Shown here piece after piece: positions 34,027-43,208 of a stretch of 53,435 bases of DNA. The stretch is taken from the NCBI GenBank assembly GCA_025201765.1, contig MU623524.1:1-53435 (forward strand). Reading direction: 5' to 3'. The notes beneath the pieces are model-generated. The model searched no databases. It was not told the DNA's origin and saw nothing but the letters and a program-made list of their open reading frames with translations. The number at the start of each line of letters is the position of its first letter. The first letter of the stretch is position 1. The stretch is from Daldinia sp. FL1419 (lineage: Eukaryota; Ascomycota; Sordariomycetes; Xylariales; Hypoxylaceae). The position numbers were made by a program, and so were the translations under genes.

Positions 34027-37000
34027 ATGGATCGTAGTCCACTCAACTCCCCGGGCGTCTTGGCCTCAAAGCCCAACGGATATACAAACGGTATTAATTA
34101 TAGCAACGGTCGCGTTAGCAGGAACGCGACACAACCTTTCGGCAACCGACGAGTATCCAATAATTCTAGCAAACCTCATTCAAAAGAAAATAACAATACA
34201 TCCGACCCTGAGTCTAGCAATAGTAGCGGTTCTCGTCATCCATTATATTCAGCCCCCAAGTATATCCCGAATCCTAGCCGCTTCAGTCCAACTCCACGTA
34301 AAAACTCCGAATCGCCGCGCGAGTCGCGAATACCTCGCCCTATGAGCACTACACCTTTCACGACTTCACCTAGTCCCCGAGATAAGCAGAGGAACTCGCA
34401 AGGCCAGTCTCTCGATATGCGCCAACCTCTGAGCCTTAGATCCGCTTTTGCGCTAGCTAAGAGACAAGAGGTGGATGACCAGGTCGATGACGATACCCTT
34501 AGCATAAGGCATGCCTTTAATATCGCCAGTGCCGAGATGAACGGACGTATCGACGGTTCCCCTAGTCCCGCCCCAAGAAACTCTCAACTAAGGCGTCAAT
34601 CATACGGCGCACTCACGGAAAAACCCCCAACGACGAGTCCAGGTACTGACTTGGGACGGCATCTCCAACGGTTCGACCGAAACCACCAACTCAGTGCAGG
34701 TAATGGACCACTTAATGGGTTATTCGGGAAGACCCGACCAGGGCTCAAGTTACCGGAAGCTGGTAATGGCCTCGCTAAGAAAGTAAGCGACGGCGATCTA
34801 AGGGGTTCTCCAGCGCGTCGCAGAGAGAGTCAATGGAATAACGGGATGGAAAGGGGAACCCGTGCTACCGCGCCCGCGCCTATCCCGTCTATCGAGTACG
34901 AGTCTGCTAGCGATGGCCGAGCTTCACCGACCGAAGAACTTGTCCTCCAATCTCCCGAAAAGAGCTTTAATTGGCATTTAGACGCTGATTTCACGGCCGG
35001 AGATCTTCAAATTTCCGACAGTCCTCGTATCCGGGCTGGTCAGTCCATCGAGCAACCCGTCCCACAGTCGCCAAGTGTCAAGAGTTCTCCTATAAAGAGT
35101 ACACCTAGCATGCGTCGCAGCTATAACCGGATTGATGAAATTCGGCAGAAAGAAATCGAAGCTGCGAATGCCGTCTTGCCGGAGGAAGAAATATCTTCAT
35201 CTATGCGAACCAACAGCCGACTCGACGAACTGAGGGCACGTGAAAGAGAAGCATTATCCAAGCGAGCAGTAGCCACGAGTAGGCTTGAGGAAATCAGAAT
35301 AAAAAACTCTGAGGCACGTTCAGAATCACCAGAGGCCGCAGGAACCACCCACAGGGAAGACCTACGCAGGCCTTCCCTCCGATCCGAAGAAGCCGCAAAG
35401 AAGCCGGGTGGCGAACCAGGATTGCAAACGAGAGACCAAGTTGCAAACGCATCCGCTGCCACTCTTCAGAACACTGAAACCCGTAAATCAAGCGACTTTC
35501 TAAAGGAAAAAGAAAATGAGGTCAGGGTAGAAGAGAATAGAAATGGCGTGAAACTCCCACGAAACAACTCACAAGACCTGCTTCAGCGTCTCGCTCGGGC
35601 AACTAGTTCCAGCCCGCCTGCCGAGAAGACCGATCAACCCATTGTTCCAGATGATCCTCCACCGCAGGCGCTACCTGAGGGTAGAGAAATCAGTCGCCCG
35701 CCTTCAAGACGAGAGGAGAGGAGGTCTAGGAACCCGGATATTAAGAGTTCCAGGGAAAGACCGACAGTTGGGTTCACAGGCTTACGAAGAGACTTGTCTA
35801 TCGACTCTATTCGAGATAAAAGGGCTAGCCGATCTGGCTCTGAAGTGGATCCCACAGATCGCATCGAAGCCGAGATGAAGCTATTCGCGCCGCTCGACAA
35901 TTATTCTGAGAAGGGCTCGGTCCGGGCACCATCGCCCATTCCATCGGGGCCAGCCGACGAAGAAACGCCGCGCCAAAACAAAATTGAGCCGTTGACACAA
36001 CCGACTCCTCGCGTCACCGGAGCATACGTTGAAACGCCAGCCACCGTTAGAGTTAAGCAAGAAAGACACCCGGAAAAGATGTTGGACGAGCCCACCCGAG
36101 CTTCAAATGTGGATTCTGAGATTCGTGCTAGGAGCTCAAGTGATCCGTCGAACGTAGGTCACATTAAATCTGAGGACGACGATACACAAGCTTTGAAGAA
36201 AGCGGCAACATCACGGTCTTCCTCCGTTCCCGCGGCTTCTCGTCGCTCTAGATCCGCTTCTAGACGTCGTCGGCCCCGCCGTCCTCTAATTAATACTGCC
36301 AAGCCTCCATCAGTTAAAGATGACATTCGCGCGATATTACGGATGAATCAGATAGATGACTCTACGCTAGAAGATTTTGACGAGATCCTGGCCGACCAAG
36401 AAATCAACGACGAAGAACTCGAGAAAATGGTGAATGACACTATGAATAAGATTGACGATGATCTTGAGTTTCCAGAACTCTCAGAACGTGATCGCGAGCT
36501 TCAGGTTTACGACAGGATGAGTAAGTCGTTGAAGACTGGCCTTCTAGGTATTCGATCCGCGAAGAAAGGGATCGAACGTCTAGAAGATAAGGTTATGCAC
36601 ACCGAGCACAAAACGGATCCAGCTCGGAGTAACCCGACGACTCCCATTCCTAACTCCGCAACGAATATATCCGTTCCCGAGTCCTCTGTTGTGCTCTTTG
36701 TTCCTGCTCTTTACCGAAAATCCCCCAAATTCCGACTGACTAAATTCGGTGTATTGGCACTTGTTATGTTCGTTTGGTACATCGTCGAATCTACTTTCTG
36801 CTTCCTGTACACGCCTACCTACGAGTGTACACCAGAGGTACCATGTATATGGTCACCAAACGAGCCATACTTCCCATACGCGATGCCTTTTATGCTGGAC
36901 GAATGGGCTACGGGCGGTAAAGGAAGAGCGTTGACGTGGAGGGTTGGTGAGGAGATTGGAGATATGTTGGCCGAAGTCTCAGACTGGATTACAAGCAGAG

Positions 37001-37230
37001 ATTTTACTCAGTCCGACGAGAGGTACATGAACATTTGGGAGCGCAGGAGACATAAAAGGCGACTTCGTAAGCACGGCTTAATTCCAAAATGGGTACCGCC
37101 ACCCGATTACGAACCCATATCTCCACAATGGAATGCCGCACGCCTAGCTAGGGAAGCAGCGGAAGAGTTTGAAGAGTACGAATATGAAATAGCGGATGAG
37201 ATGATGAGCGCAGACGAGAGAGTTAGGTGA
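34027..37230 (+). CDS. Large disordered protein with one C-terminal transmembrane segment
   Basis: One exon; the preferred start at 34027 (MDRSPLNSPG) gives 1067 aa. The frame is open 30 codons further upstream from 33937, but that stretch lies in the T-rich leader and begins MHVYTYHLKD, so I treat it as untranslated. About 720 residues are Ser/Arg/Pro-rich and disordered, with repeated SPRxS-like sites and short helical repeats (RRSYNRIDEIRQKEIEAANA, NSRLDELRAREREA, SRLEEIRIKNSEA). A conserved-looking acidic helical block follows (VKDDIRAILRMNQIDDSTLE and LEDFDEILADQEINDEELEK), then a TM segment near residues 907-927 (LALVMFVWYIVESTFC). Beyond the TM the tail has four Cys, WSPNEPYFPYAMPFMLDEWA and a basic ERRRHKRRLRKHG stretch. 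A single-TM anchor behind a long coiled, phosphorylatable arm would suit a nuclear-envelope or spindle-pole linker. That is only inference, and no named family is recognised. Confidence 0.85.
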   Translation: MDRSPLNSPGVLASKPNGYTNGINYSNGRVSRNATQPFGNRRVSNNSSKPHSKENNNTSDPESSNSSGSRHPLYSAPKYIPNPSRFSPTPRKNSESPRESRIPRPMSTTPFTTSPSPRDKQRNSQGQSLDMRQPLSLRSAFALAKRQEVDDQVDDDTLSIRHAFNIASAEMNGRIDGSPSPAPRNSQLRRQSYGALTEKPPTTSPGTDLGRHLQRFDRNHQLSAGNGPLNGLFGKTRPGLKLPEAGNGLAKKVSDGDLRGSPARRRESQWNNGMERGTRATAPAPIPSIEYESASDGRASPTEELVLQSPEKSFNWHLDADFTAGDLQISDSPRIRAGQSIEQPVPQSPSVKSSPIKSTPSMRRSYNRIDEIRQKEIEAANAVLPEEEISSSMRTNSRLDELRAREREALSKRAVATSRLEEIRIKNSEARSESPEAAGTTHREDLRRPSLRSEEAAKKPGGEPGLQTRDQVANASAATLQNTETRKSSDFLKEKENEVRVEENRNGVKLPRNNSQDLLQRLARATSSSPPAEKTDQPIVPDDPPPQALPEGREISRPPSRREERRSRNPDIKSSRERPTVGFTGLRRDLSIDSIRDKRASRSGSEVDPTDRIEAEMKLFAPLDNYSEKGSVRAPSPIPSGPADEETPRQNKIEPLTQPTPRVTGAYVETPATVRVKQERHPEKMLDEPTRASNVDSEIRARSSSDPSNVGHIKSEDDDTQALKKAATSRSSSVPAASRRSRSASRRRRPRRPLINTAKPPSVKDDIRAILRMNQIDDSTLEDFDEILADQEINDEELEKMVNDTMNKIDDDLEFPELSERDRELQVYDRMSKSLKTGLLGIRSAKKGIERLEDKVMHTEHKTDPARSNPTTPIPNSATNISVPESSVVLFVPALYRKSPKFRLTKFGVLALVMFVWYIVESTFCFLYTPTYECTPEVPCIWSPNEPYFPYAMPFMLDEWATGGKGRALTWRVGEEIGDMLAEVSDWITSRDFTQSDERYMNIWERRRHKRRLRKHGLIPKWVPPPDYEPISPQWNAARLAREAAEEFEEYEYEIADEMMSADERVR

Positions 37231-38369
37231 GACATACGAACTACGAGAAGGCCTTTTGGGCTCTAGTGAAGTCATCTTGGCGGGTATTGCAGTACACGAT
37301 TTTGGAGTCGTAAAAGCTTCACTCCTTCGAGTATACAACATGTGTAGGGTATACCGGGCGTACTTTCATTTTGCATTTGCAGATGGTGGACTGTTTGCAA
37401 GGTTTATCCATCTACTTGGGCGTTGCGGTCTCGTCAGACAAAAAGGTTTAGCAAACAAGGGATACTCGACTATTGTACTAACATACGCATATTACTAAAA
37501 ATTACGCTGGCTACGGCTATAATAATGGAATAATGGATCTCCTAGTAGTCGTGATATCTCGTTTATGCATTATAAGTACCTAATAATGTGAACCTGTCTA
37601 TCTCAAGTACAGATTGAGTTGAATTGTGAAGACATAAGAAAGCTGCCGCATTCCCGCATTCCTGCGCCCCTAAGAGTCTTGCTTTAACTTGTCGTAGCCC
37701 TCGATGATCCTCATTGCCAAGATTTGTACTTCCGGCTCAAGCCATAACGTCAACTTCAAATGGTTAGCAGTGTCAGCTCATACCAGATGTCGTACCTACA
37801 AACACCACTTACGCAATCAAGCTTGATAAACAACAAGTGATCAAGATCCGGCCGTAAAACTAAGGGGCCTTGGTGAGTCGGGACCAAGTGACCGGAGCCC
37901 CGATGACGAAATTGATCTTCTAGTCTATGACGGTTCGGCACCAACCTCTTAGTTCACGACAGCCTGATCTCTGATTGGACAACGAAAACGGACTGAGACA
38001 AAGCAGTTGAAATGTTCAGCTTGATCGCTACTGACATCTGATGTCATGACTGGTATTGCTCTTTCGTGTAAGACAGCAAAGCTGAAGCATACTTGCGATA
38101 AATCTGGGGAAAGGTATTGGAACTGTAGCGTTATCCAAGTTGGATACCACGGGCCGATCTCCTTGTTAAGCTTACGAGAACTATTTAAGAATCGTGAATT
38201 CCCCTTCAATAAAAGTTGTATTATAATTACCTAGGTAGTTGTTGTAGTAGTAGTACAAGACATTTAAAAAGTTTTCCATCAACTAGCTATACGATACCCC
38301 TTAGTTATATTCCATACCTCAACACCTAGCATATAAACATCCACTACAGACAGGTACCTAACTAACGCA
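37231..38369. other. Intergenic region containing a candidate small gene
   Basis: The left part is the 3' flank of the large plus-strand gene. The candidate spliced minus-strand gene at 37670-37944 is listed separately. The right part (38210-38369) is the leader of the gene at 38370 and carries TAGGTA-type motifs at 38231 and 38352. Confidence 0.5.
37670..37944 (-). CDS. Candidate small spliced gene, 5' end unresolved
   Basis: A minus-strand frame reaching from at least 37944 to 37813 encodes RLEDQFRHRGSGHLVPTHQG and then RPDLDHLLFIKLDC. At 37812 it meets an ideal intron: donor GTAAGT, branch CTAACC, acceptor GAAG, 59 nt, phase 0. The second exon (37753-37670) encodes LTLWLEPEVQILAMRIIEGY and ends KLKQDS before a TAG. 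Frame-preserving splicing with consensus sites in both directions is hard to explain by chance. The upstream end has no ATG in frame; an acceptor CTAAG just before the frame suggests another exon further up, perhaps in 37949-38209. The protein has no family I recognise. It could be a full small gene or the 3' end of a larger one. Confidence 0.55.
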
Positions 38370-40934
38370 ATGACCTCCTATACAGCCCCGCGAGAATCCG
38401 AACCTCTTCCCCCAGGATCCTTCCCGACAGATGACATGATTGCCACGCAGGACTCCAGCTTAACTTCATCGGGGTCTCACCAACATAACAAACTGCACAA
38501 ACGCGAGGACCCGAGGGGCTGGAGTGACGAAGAGAAGGCAGCACGGGGACATCAACATACAGACTCGGGTGTTGGTCTTACAGATCCAAGCCTGACGTCT
38601 AGCATTCCTTACCGCAGCAAAGCGAACGACGGGGGTTTCCAATCGAATAATGTTACTCCACAGAATAACGATGTAGCACCCGACACTTTTGGTTCTACTA
38701 CAACAAGATCCCCTAACTATCAAGGAAATGTTGATAAACCTGGCGTCATGACGGGCGCTTACGGCCACAACGATGCCAACAGCGGTAATGACTACTATCC
38801 TAAGTCAACCGTAGAGAGTACGCCTTCCCAGAACCAGACCAGTGCGAAAAGCCTCGGTGCCGTCGGGCCTGCAACCGGAATAGCCACTGCTACCACGTCC
38901 GACAATAGAGAACTAGGACAAGGTCTAGATGATCGAAACATTATTCGGAACGGTTTGCGCCAGACTAGCAATGTTGATCATCAAGACCCATACTGGGGTG
39001 AAGTTCCCTTCGGTACCGGTGTCTACAACACGGTTACCGGCCATGGTAGCCCGGAGACTGCTACTGAAGGCTCCGTTCACCCGCACGGACCTACCTTGAA
39101 CCACGAACAACAGCGTGCATTCCCACTTGCGACGTCCAACACTACCCGTGACAACGCCAGCCACCGCAACGGCTCGCGGTTTAAGGAGAGCTTAGGTGAA
39201 TCCACCACAGGTGCGACTGCCGGTCTCACCGCTGCCGAACTAGCTGAAAAGCGACGAGACCACCACCGTGAGAATGATATAACGGAGTCTACCTCCTACA
39301 AGCACCATGAAGCAGAGCCTAAGAAAGAGAGCAAACTTGGTGGTTTATTCCACCGGGACCATAAGGACCACAAGGGTGAAAATGAGACTGCGTCCGAGAA
39401 AAAGGTCAAGGAACCAGTTCCTAGCAAAGACAACAGACCTTTGACCGAAAGGGATGCAGGTGTGGCTCTTGCAACCGCTACTGGAGCGTATGGTGCGAAG
39501 AAGCATGCTGATAAGCACGACGAGAAAGCTCGAGAGACCGAGCATAGTGCGGTGGATAGCAAGACAACAGGACTCTATCAGCATCCTAATGGGAAAGTCG
39601 ACTCAGACGATCCTTTCCTCGCTGCTGGATATAAGCCTAGTGGGCAGGGTTCCACAAAGTTGACGAATAACGCATATCCCCCTTCTGAAGACGTAACTAC
39701 GAGAGACCACCCCTTTACTTCACAGACTACCGAGAAGCCTAGCGAGCGCAACGATTCCAAACTTGGCTACAGCCTCGCGGCCGCCGGCGTAGGTGCTGGG
39801 GCTGGTTATGCCGCACACGAGCACTCTCGTAAAAACAGCGAGAAAACCAAGGTACATCCCAACCAGCAAGCATTCCACGATTCGACACCCGCGTCCAAAG
39901 CAACTCCGCAGCCGTCGGATGTAGGATACACTATCGGCAAGCCTCAACTCGGCGTGTTCGCGGATTCTCCAAACACCTCTACACGTTCTGAAAGGGAGCA
40001 GAGTGTGCCACAGACAACTACCAGTGGTACCCGCTCTCTCGACGACCCTAGCCGCCACGGCGAGTACAACGTCTTACAAGACGGCACCCCCTCAGGTATT
40101 AACGTCGGGGACCACTACGGCGACAAGAAGAATGTGGCAACCTCATCGCCGGATGCCACACGCGACGCCGCAAAGAAGGATAACTACACCGACGCCAAAC
40201 TCGCTGCTGCCGGTGCGGGCGTTGCTGGCGCTGGCGCTGCAGCTCGCTACACCGGAAAGCGTCACAGCAACGCTTCATCTACACCATATGAGGTCTCCGG
40301 CGCCAACGGCAGCACGTACAAGACTTTGCCAACTGGTACCCCCTCTGGTGTTGGCGCCGACGATAAGAGCAACGTCGCTACATCATCCCCTACCAGCGCT
40401 ACACGCGGTACCGTAGTTGACAGCACCCACAACCACAACCAGTCCAAAGCCGCCGCCGCCGCCGGTGCAGCAGGCGCAGCAGGCGTAGCCGGAGCCGGAG
40501 CAGCCGCCAAACACCACCACTCACAACCCTCCGTAGACAGCACTTCCGCTACATCCCCAACGTCTCGAGACCACTACTCGCCCACCACCAACCCCAGCAC
40601 CCGCGCGTCTACGGATTCCAGCCACGGCGGCCAGTACAACGTTCTCCCGTCCGGTACGCCGTCCGGGATTAACATTGGCGAGAGGGACGACCTCGGCCGT
40701 AAGAGCCTAGAGAATAGCGCTGGGAGCAAAGTCGCCAAAGCCCCTACAACTGCTGCGAATGCAGCACCCACCGCGAAGAAGGATCTCGCTGCCGCTGGGA
40801 CCGGGGCCGGGGCTTCTGCTGCTGCTGCCGCCGCTGCCGCGACACCCGCGGGTGTGAAGTCGGGGGACAAGGTGCTGCATCGGTGCAGGAAGTGTGGCGA
40901 GGAGAATGATATTACGGGATACTTCCGTACGTGA
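38370..40934 (+). CDS. Gly/Ala-rich modular protein with repeated GTPSG motifs
   Basis: One exon, 854 aa, from ATG 38370 (MTSYTAPRESEPLPPGSFP) to TGA 40934. It is hydrophilic and disordered, rich in Ser, Thr, Gly, His and Asn, apart from four short Gly/Ala-rich hydrophobic stretches (near residues 465, 609, 693 and 807). Between them lie three copies of a motif, EYNVLQDGTPSGINVG near 563, TYKTLPTGTPSGVGAD near 648 and QYNVLPSGTPSGINIG near 755, each close to an Ala/Gly stretch. The C-terminus is VLHRCRKCGEENDITGYFRT, with one CxxC pair like half a zinc ribbon. The N-terminal part carries an HKRED..GWSDEEKAARGH segment. Composition recalls stress-type or hydrophilin-like fungal proteins; no enzyme domain is present. 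The GTPSG repeat array suggests internal duplication of a module of about 85-145 residues. Function unknown. Confidence 0.85.
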   Translation: MTSYTAPRESEPLPPGSFPTDDMIATQDSSLTSSGSHQHNKLHKREDPRGWSDEEKAARGHQHTDSGVGLTDPSLTSSIPYRSKANDGGFQSNNVTPQNNDVAPDTFGSTTTRSPNYQGNVDKPGVMTGAYGHNDANSGNDYYPKSTVESTPSQNQTSAKSLGAVGPATGIATATTSDNRELGQGLDDRNIIRNGLRQTSNVDHQDPYWGEVPFGTGVYNTVTGHGSPETATEGSVHPHGPTLNHEQQRAFPLATSNTTRDNASHRNGSRFKESLGESTTGATAGLTAAELAEKRRDHHRENDITESTSYKHHEAEPKKESKLGGLFHRDHKDHKGENETASEKKVKEPVPSKDNRPLTERDAGVALATATGAYGAKKHADKHDEKARETEHSAVDSKTTGLYQHPNGKVDSDDPFLAAGYKPSGQGSTKLTNNAYPPSEDVTTRDHPFTSQTTEKPSERNDSKLGYSLAAAGVGAGAGYAAHEHSRKNSEKTKVHPNQQAFHDSTPASKATPQPSDVGYTIGKPQLGVFADSPNTSTRSEREQSVPQTTTSGTRSLDDPSRHGEYNVLQDGTPSGINVGDHYGDKKNVATSSPDATRDAAKKDNYTDAKLAAAGAGVAGAGAAARYTGKRHSNASSTPYEVSGANGSTYKTLPTGTPSGVGADDKSNVATSSPTSATRGTVVDSTHNHNQSKAAAAAGAAGAAGVAGAGAAAKHHHSQPSVDSTSATSPTSRDHYSPTTNPSTRASTDSSHGGQYNVLPSGTPSGINIGERDDLGRKSLENSAGSKVAKAPTTAANAAPTAKKDLAAAGTGAGASAAAAAAAATPAGVKSGDKVLHRCRKCGEENDITGYFRT

Positions 40935-41480
40935 GGTGATGAGGGTGTTATGAGGGAATGAATTAATTGTACACAAGCAAGGATGGGAAGGATCGGAAAT
41001 CCGGATATGTTATGATGTAACTATTTAACCGAGGTATATGGATGAATTATAACGAGAATATAAATATTATAATCATGGTATGCTGTATATATCATCGTGG
41101 CTCTGTTAGCATTGTTGATGAGCTTGGTTTCGTAGTCTTTCCGCGACGAACTGACCATTCTTTACGTTCATATTAAGTTATTACTACCCAGCGTGCCACG
41201 AGGTTTATACGCGTATCGGTGGGTTAGGTATATTAAGATCGCATCGATGCGATGGGATGCGATGCGATCTCTGCGCAATCCCAAGTTATTCCAAGTTCGG
41301 CATAATGCTTGCTTGTTGGAGTTACAGCCCAAGTCGAAGGATCCACCAACCAAAAAATATGTATCATCACCGAAATTCTTACTGTACATAAATAAATATA
41401 CACTAGACTAGATAGACTCCACTTGGCGTAGTTGGTCGAGTTTATTCCGGAAAGAGAAGATAAAAAATTGCAAAAGTAAA

Positions 41481-41563
41481 TGCATGAACGGGGAGTCGAA
41501 CCCCGAGCTCAACCTTGCATTTTCCAATGGAAGGGTTGAATGTTACCGCTACACCATTCATGC
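41481..41563 (-). tRNA. tRNA-Gly (anticodon UCC) with a 12-nt intron
   Basis: Read on the minus strand, the 7-bp acceptor stem (GCATGAA pairing TTCATGC), the anticodon stem CAACC/GGTTG and the T-arm CGGGG-TTCGACT-CCCCG all form perfectly. The anticodon loop reads CTTCCA, giving anticodon TCC, and is interrupted after position 37 by a 12-nt intron (41516-41527). The 3' end lacks an encoded CCA, as in eukaryotes; the discriminator base is A. The B-box GGTTCGACTCC is canonical. The T-rich terminator on the minus strand is short. Confidence 0.95.
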
Positions 41564-41982
41564 TTATAATGAGGTATGACTTGTTGCACTATATAGTTAC
41601 CCCAAACACCAGCCCAAGCGTTCACCAACAAAACACCAAAGAGATTCTCCGGTCAGCAGTGTTTGAGGGATATAATAGCGCTGGAAAAATGAAAATTTAG
41701 AAATGATTCATTAGATAAATTTTTCTTTATTCGCTCTAATACACGTCTCTGGAGAACCTTGGAAGTCATCATGGGATCACCAAGGCACTCGGGACGGGGA
41801 AGTTACGTGAATATGCACTGGCACTCCTAGGCTGGATAGGCATCGAATTCGTATTTGGCGGTGAATATTTCCCCATTGTTGACTCGCGATCTATCCAGTG
41901 CATCTCATCTATACGTAGGTACTGTAAATACCTACATAATAGAGTCGTTCGTATCGCGGTCATAAAAGGTCATAAGGATCAC

Positions 41983-42055
41983 GAAAACGGGGGACGTATA
42001 ACGAATGCTCTTGTGATGCCAGAGACCCCCATCGTGAACCACGTCCCCCGTTTTC
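41983..42055. repeat. 15-bp inverted repeat, 43-nt spacer
   Basis: GAAAACGGGGGACGT at 41983-41997 is exactly complementary to ACGTCCCCCGTTTTC at 42041-42055. The spacer is single-copy looking. It could form a strong hairpin, or be the ends of a tiny element; no target duplication was seen. Confidence 0.8.
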
Positions 42056-42221
42056 AAAATCAAGAATTCCACAGTGCTTTTCAGATGAATACGTCCTCAT
42101 GATAGGAAAATTCGCAGCGCCCTGGGAGCTAACAGCCGCAGAGTCACTAGGGGACGTGGGGACGTTTCAAATCCCGCGAGATGACATCGTCAACGGCATC
42201 GTCGGGGGTCAGAAAGTTTTT

Positions 42222-42260
42222 TTTCTTTCTTTCTTTTCTTATATAAATACATTCACTTCT
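42222..42260 (+). promoter_or_regulatory. CT tract and TATA-like box of the gene at 42444
   Basis: A pyrimidine tract (TTTCTTTCTTTCTTTTC) is followed immediately by TTATATAAATAC at 42239-42250, about 195-205 bp upstream of the ATG. A second CT-rich stretch lies at 42375-42405. The arrangement suits a fungal core promoter with a leader of about 150 nt. Confidence 0.35.
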
Positions 42261-42443
42261 GGCACGAATCTGGATTTTAATTCCCTTCTTTTTACCACAG
42301 CCAAAAGTCGATGGGATAACACACGAGTGAACCAACTGTCCACTGCATACTCACGACACCTCTTTACCTTGCGTGGTCTCTTTCTTCTCTTTCACCTATC
42401 CCTCGACAACAACATTTCAGCAAAACCATAGCAATCCAAAACC

Positions 42444-43208
42444 ATGAACTACGAAGTATCTGAAGCGGAGCGGGACCCCAGGCCTTATTGCTTCGGTTTC
42501 ATCGGCCCCGGATTACGAGGAATCACCGCGCCCTTCCTAGACCAAGCCTGCTCGAAGCTGCACATCGAGTATTTGCGGGAATGGTGGCCCAGCCCCATCA
42601 CCACCCACGCCGTCATCAAGGTGGATTATCTGAGCCCGGTCGGAAACGTTGAGGCTGTTAGGATCACGGCAAACAAGGCCTGGAAGATTTTCTCGCCGAG
42701 GTGGGAGGGCTGGGACGGTCCGCATCACGGGTATGGACACCTACACGTGCGAGCGTTGGGTTACCCGGGCCCGACTGTGTCGGCCATCCGGTCTTTCTCT
42801 TTTGACATGGTGGGGTCGCCCAAGTTAGGCGATATTCTCGATCTCATCTTGCGATGGAGGATGCACACGTTCGCGCACTCTCTTGACGAATGTGGGAGAT
42901 TCTGCGGGAACCGCGACTTCGTGTAAGTCCCGCCATCTAGGTATAGCGTCAGATCTTCACCCGGGTATTTACTAACATGACCTCTTCCTAGCACGCAAGT
43001 ATTCGAGAAGCTGAACAACTTCGAATTCATCGAAGAACAAGTCCAAGGTGTCTTTCCCCCGGAACCCCCGGTCCCCGCCAACATGACCGGCTTCGACGTC
43101 ACGGGCCTGGCGTTCGACCACTCCGGGGCGCATATCGAACGTCCCATTGGCTACGGTCAATTCCTGTATTTCTCTCGGCGGGATATGCCTCATATGTGGT
43201 ACGAATGA
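42444..43208 (+). CDS. Hypothetical protein, 231 aa
   Basis: Exons 42444-42922 and 42992-43208 are joined by a 69-nt intron (donor GTAAGT, branch ACTAAC, acceptor CTAG, phase 2, rebuilding a Val codon). The start context CAAAACCATGA is favourable. The protein is aromatic and Pro/Gly-rich, without a signal peptide or transmembrane segment. Readable stretches include CFGFIGPGLRGITAPFLDQA, then WSPITTHAVIKVDYLSP-like and PRWEGWDGPHHGYGHLHVRA, with LDECGRFCGNRDFV near the junction and a C-terminal YGQFLYFSRRDMPHMWYE. It looks like a compact globular cytosolic protein. I recognise no family. Codon choice is GC-richer at third positions than its surroundings, as in an expressed gene. Confidence 0.8.

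Larger units (their letters stand above)
40935..42443. other. Intergenic region with a tRNA gene
   Basis: This spacer carries the tRNA-Gly at 41481-41563, a 15-bp inverted repeat (41983-41997 and 42041-42055), a GATGCGATGCGAT-type patch (41240-41270), and the promoter of the gene at 42444. No protein gene is seen. Confidence 0.6.
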
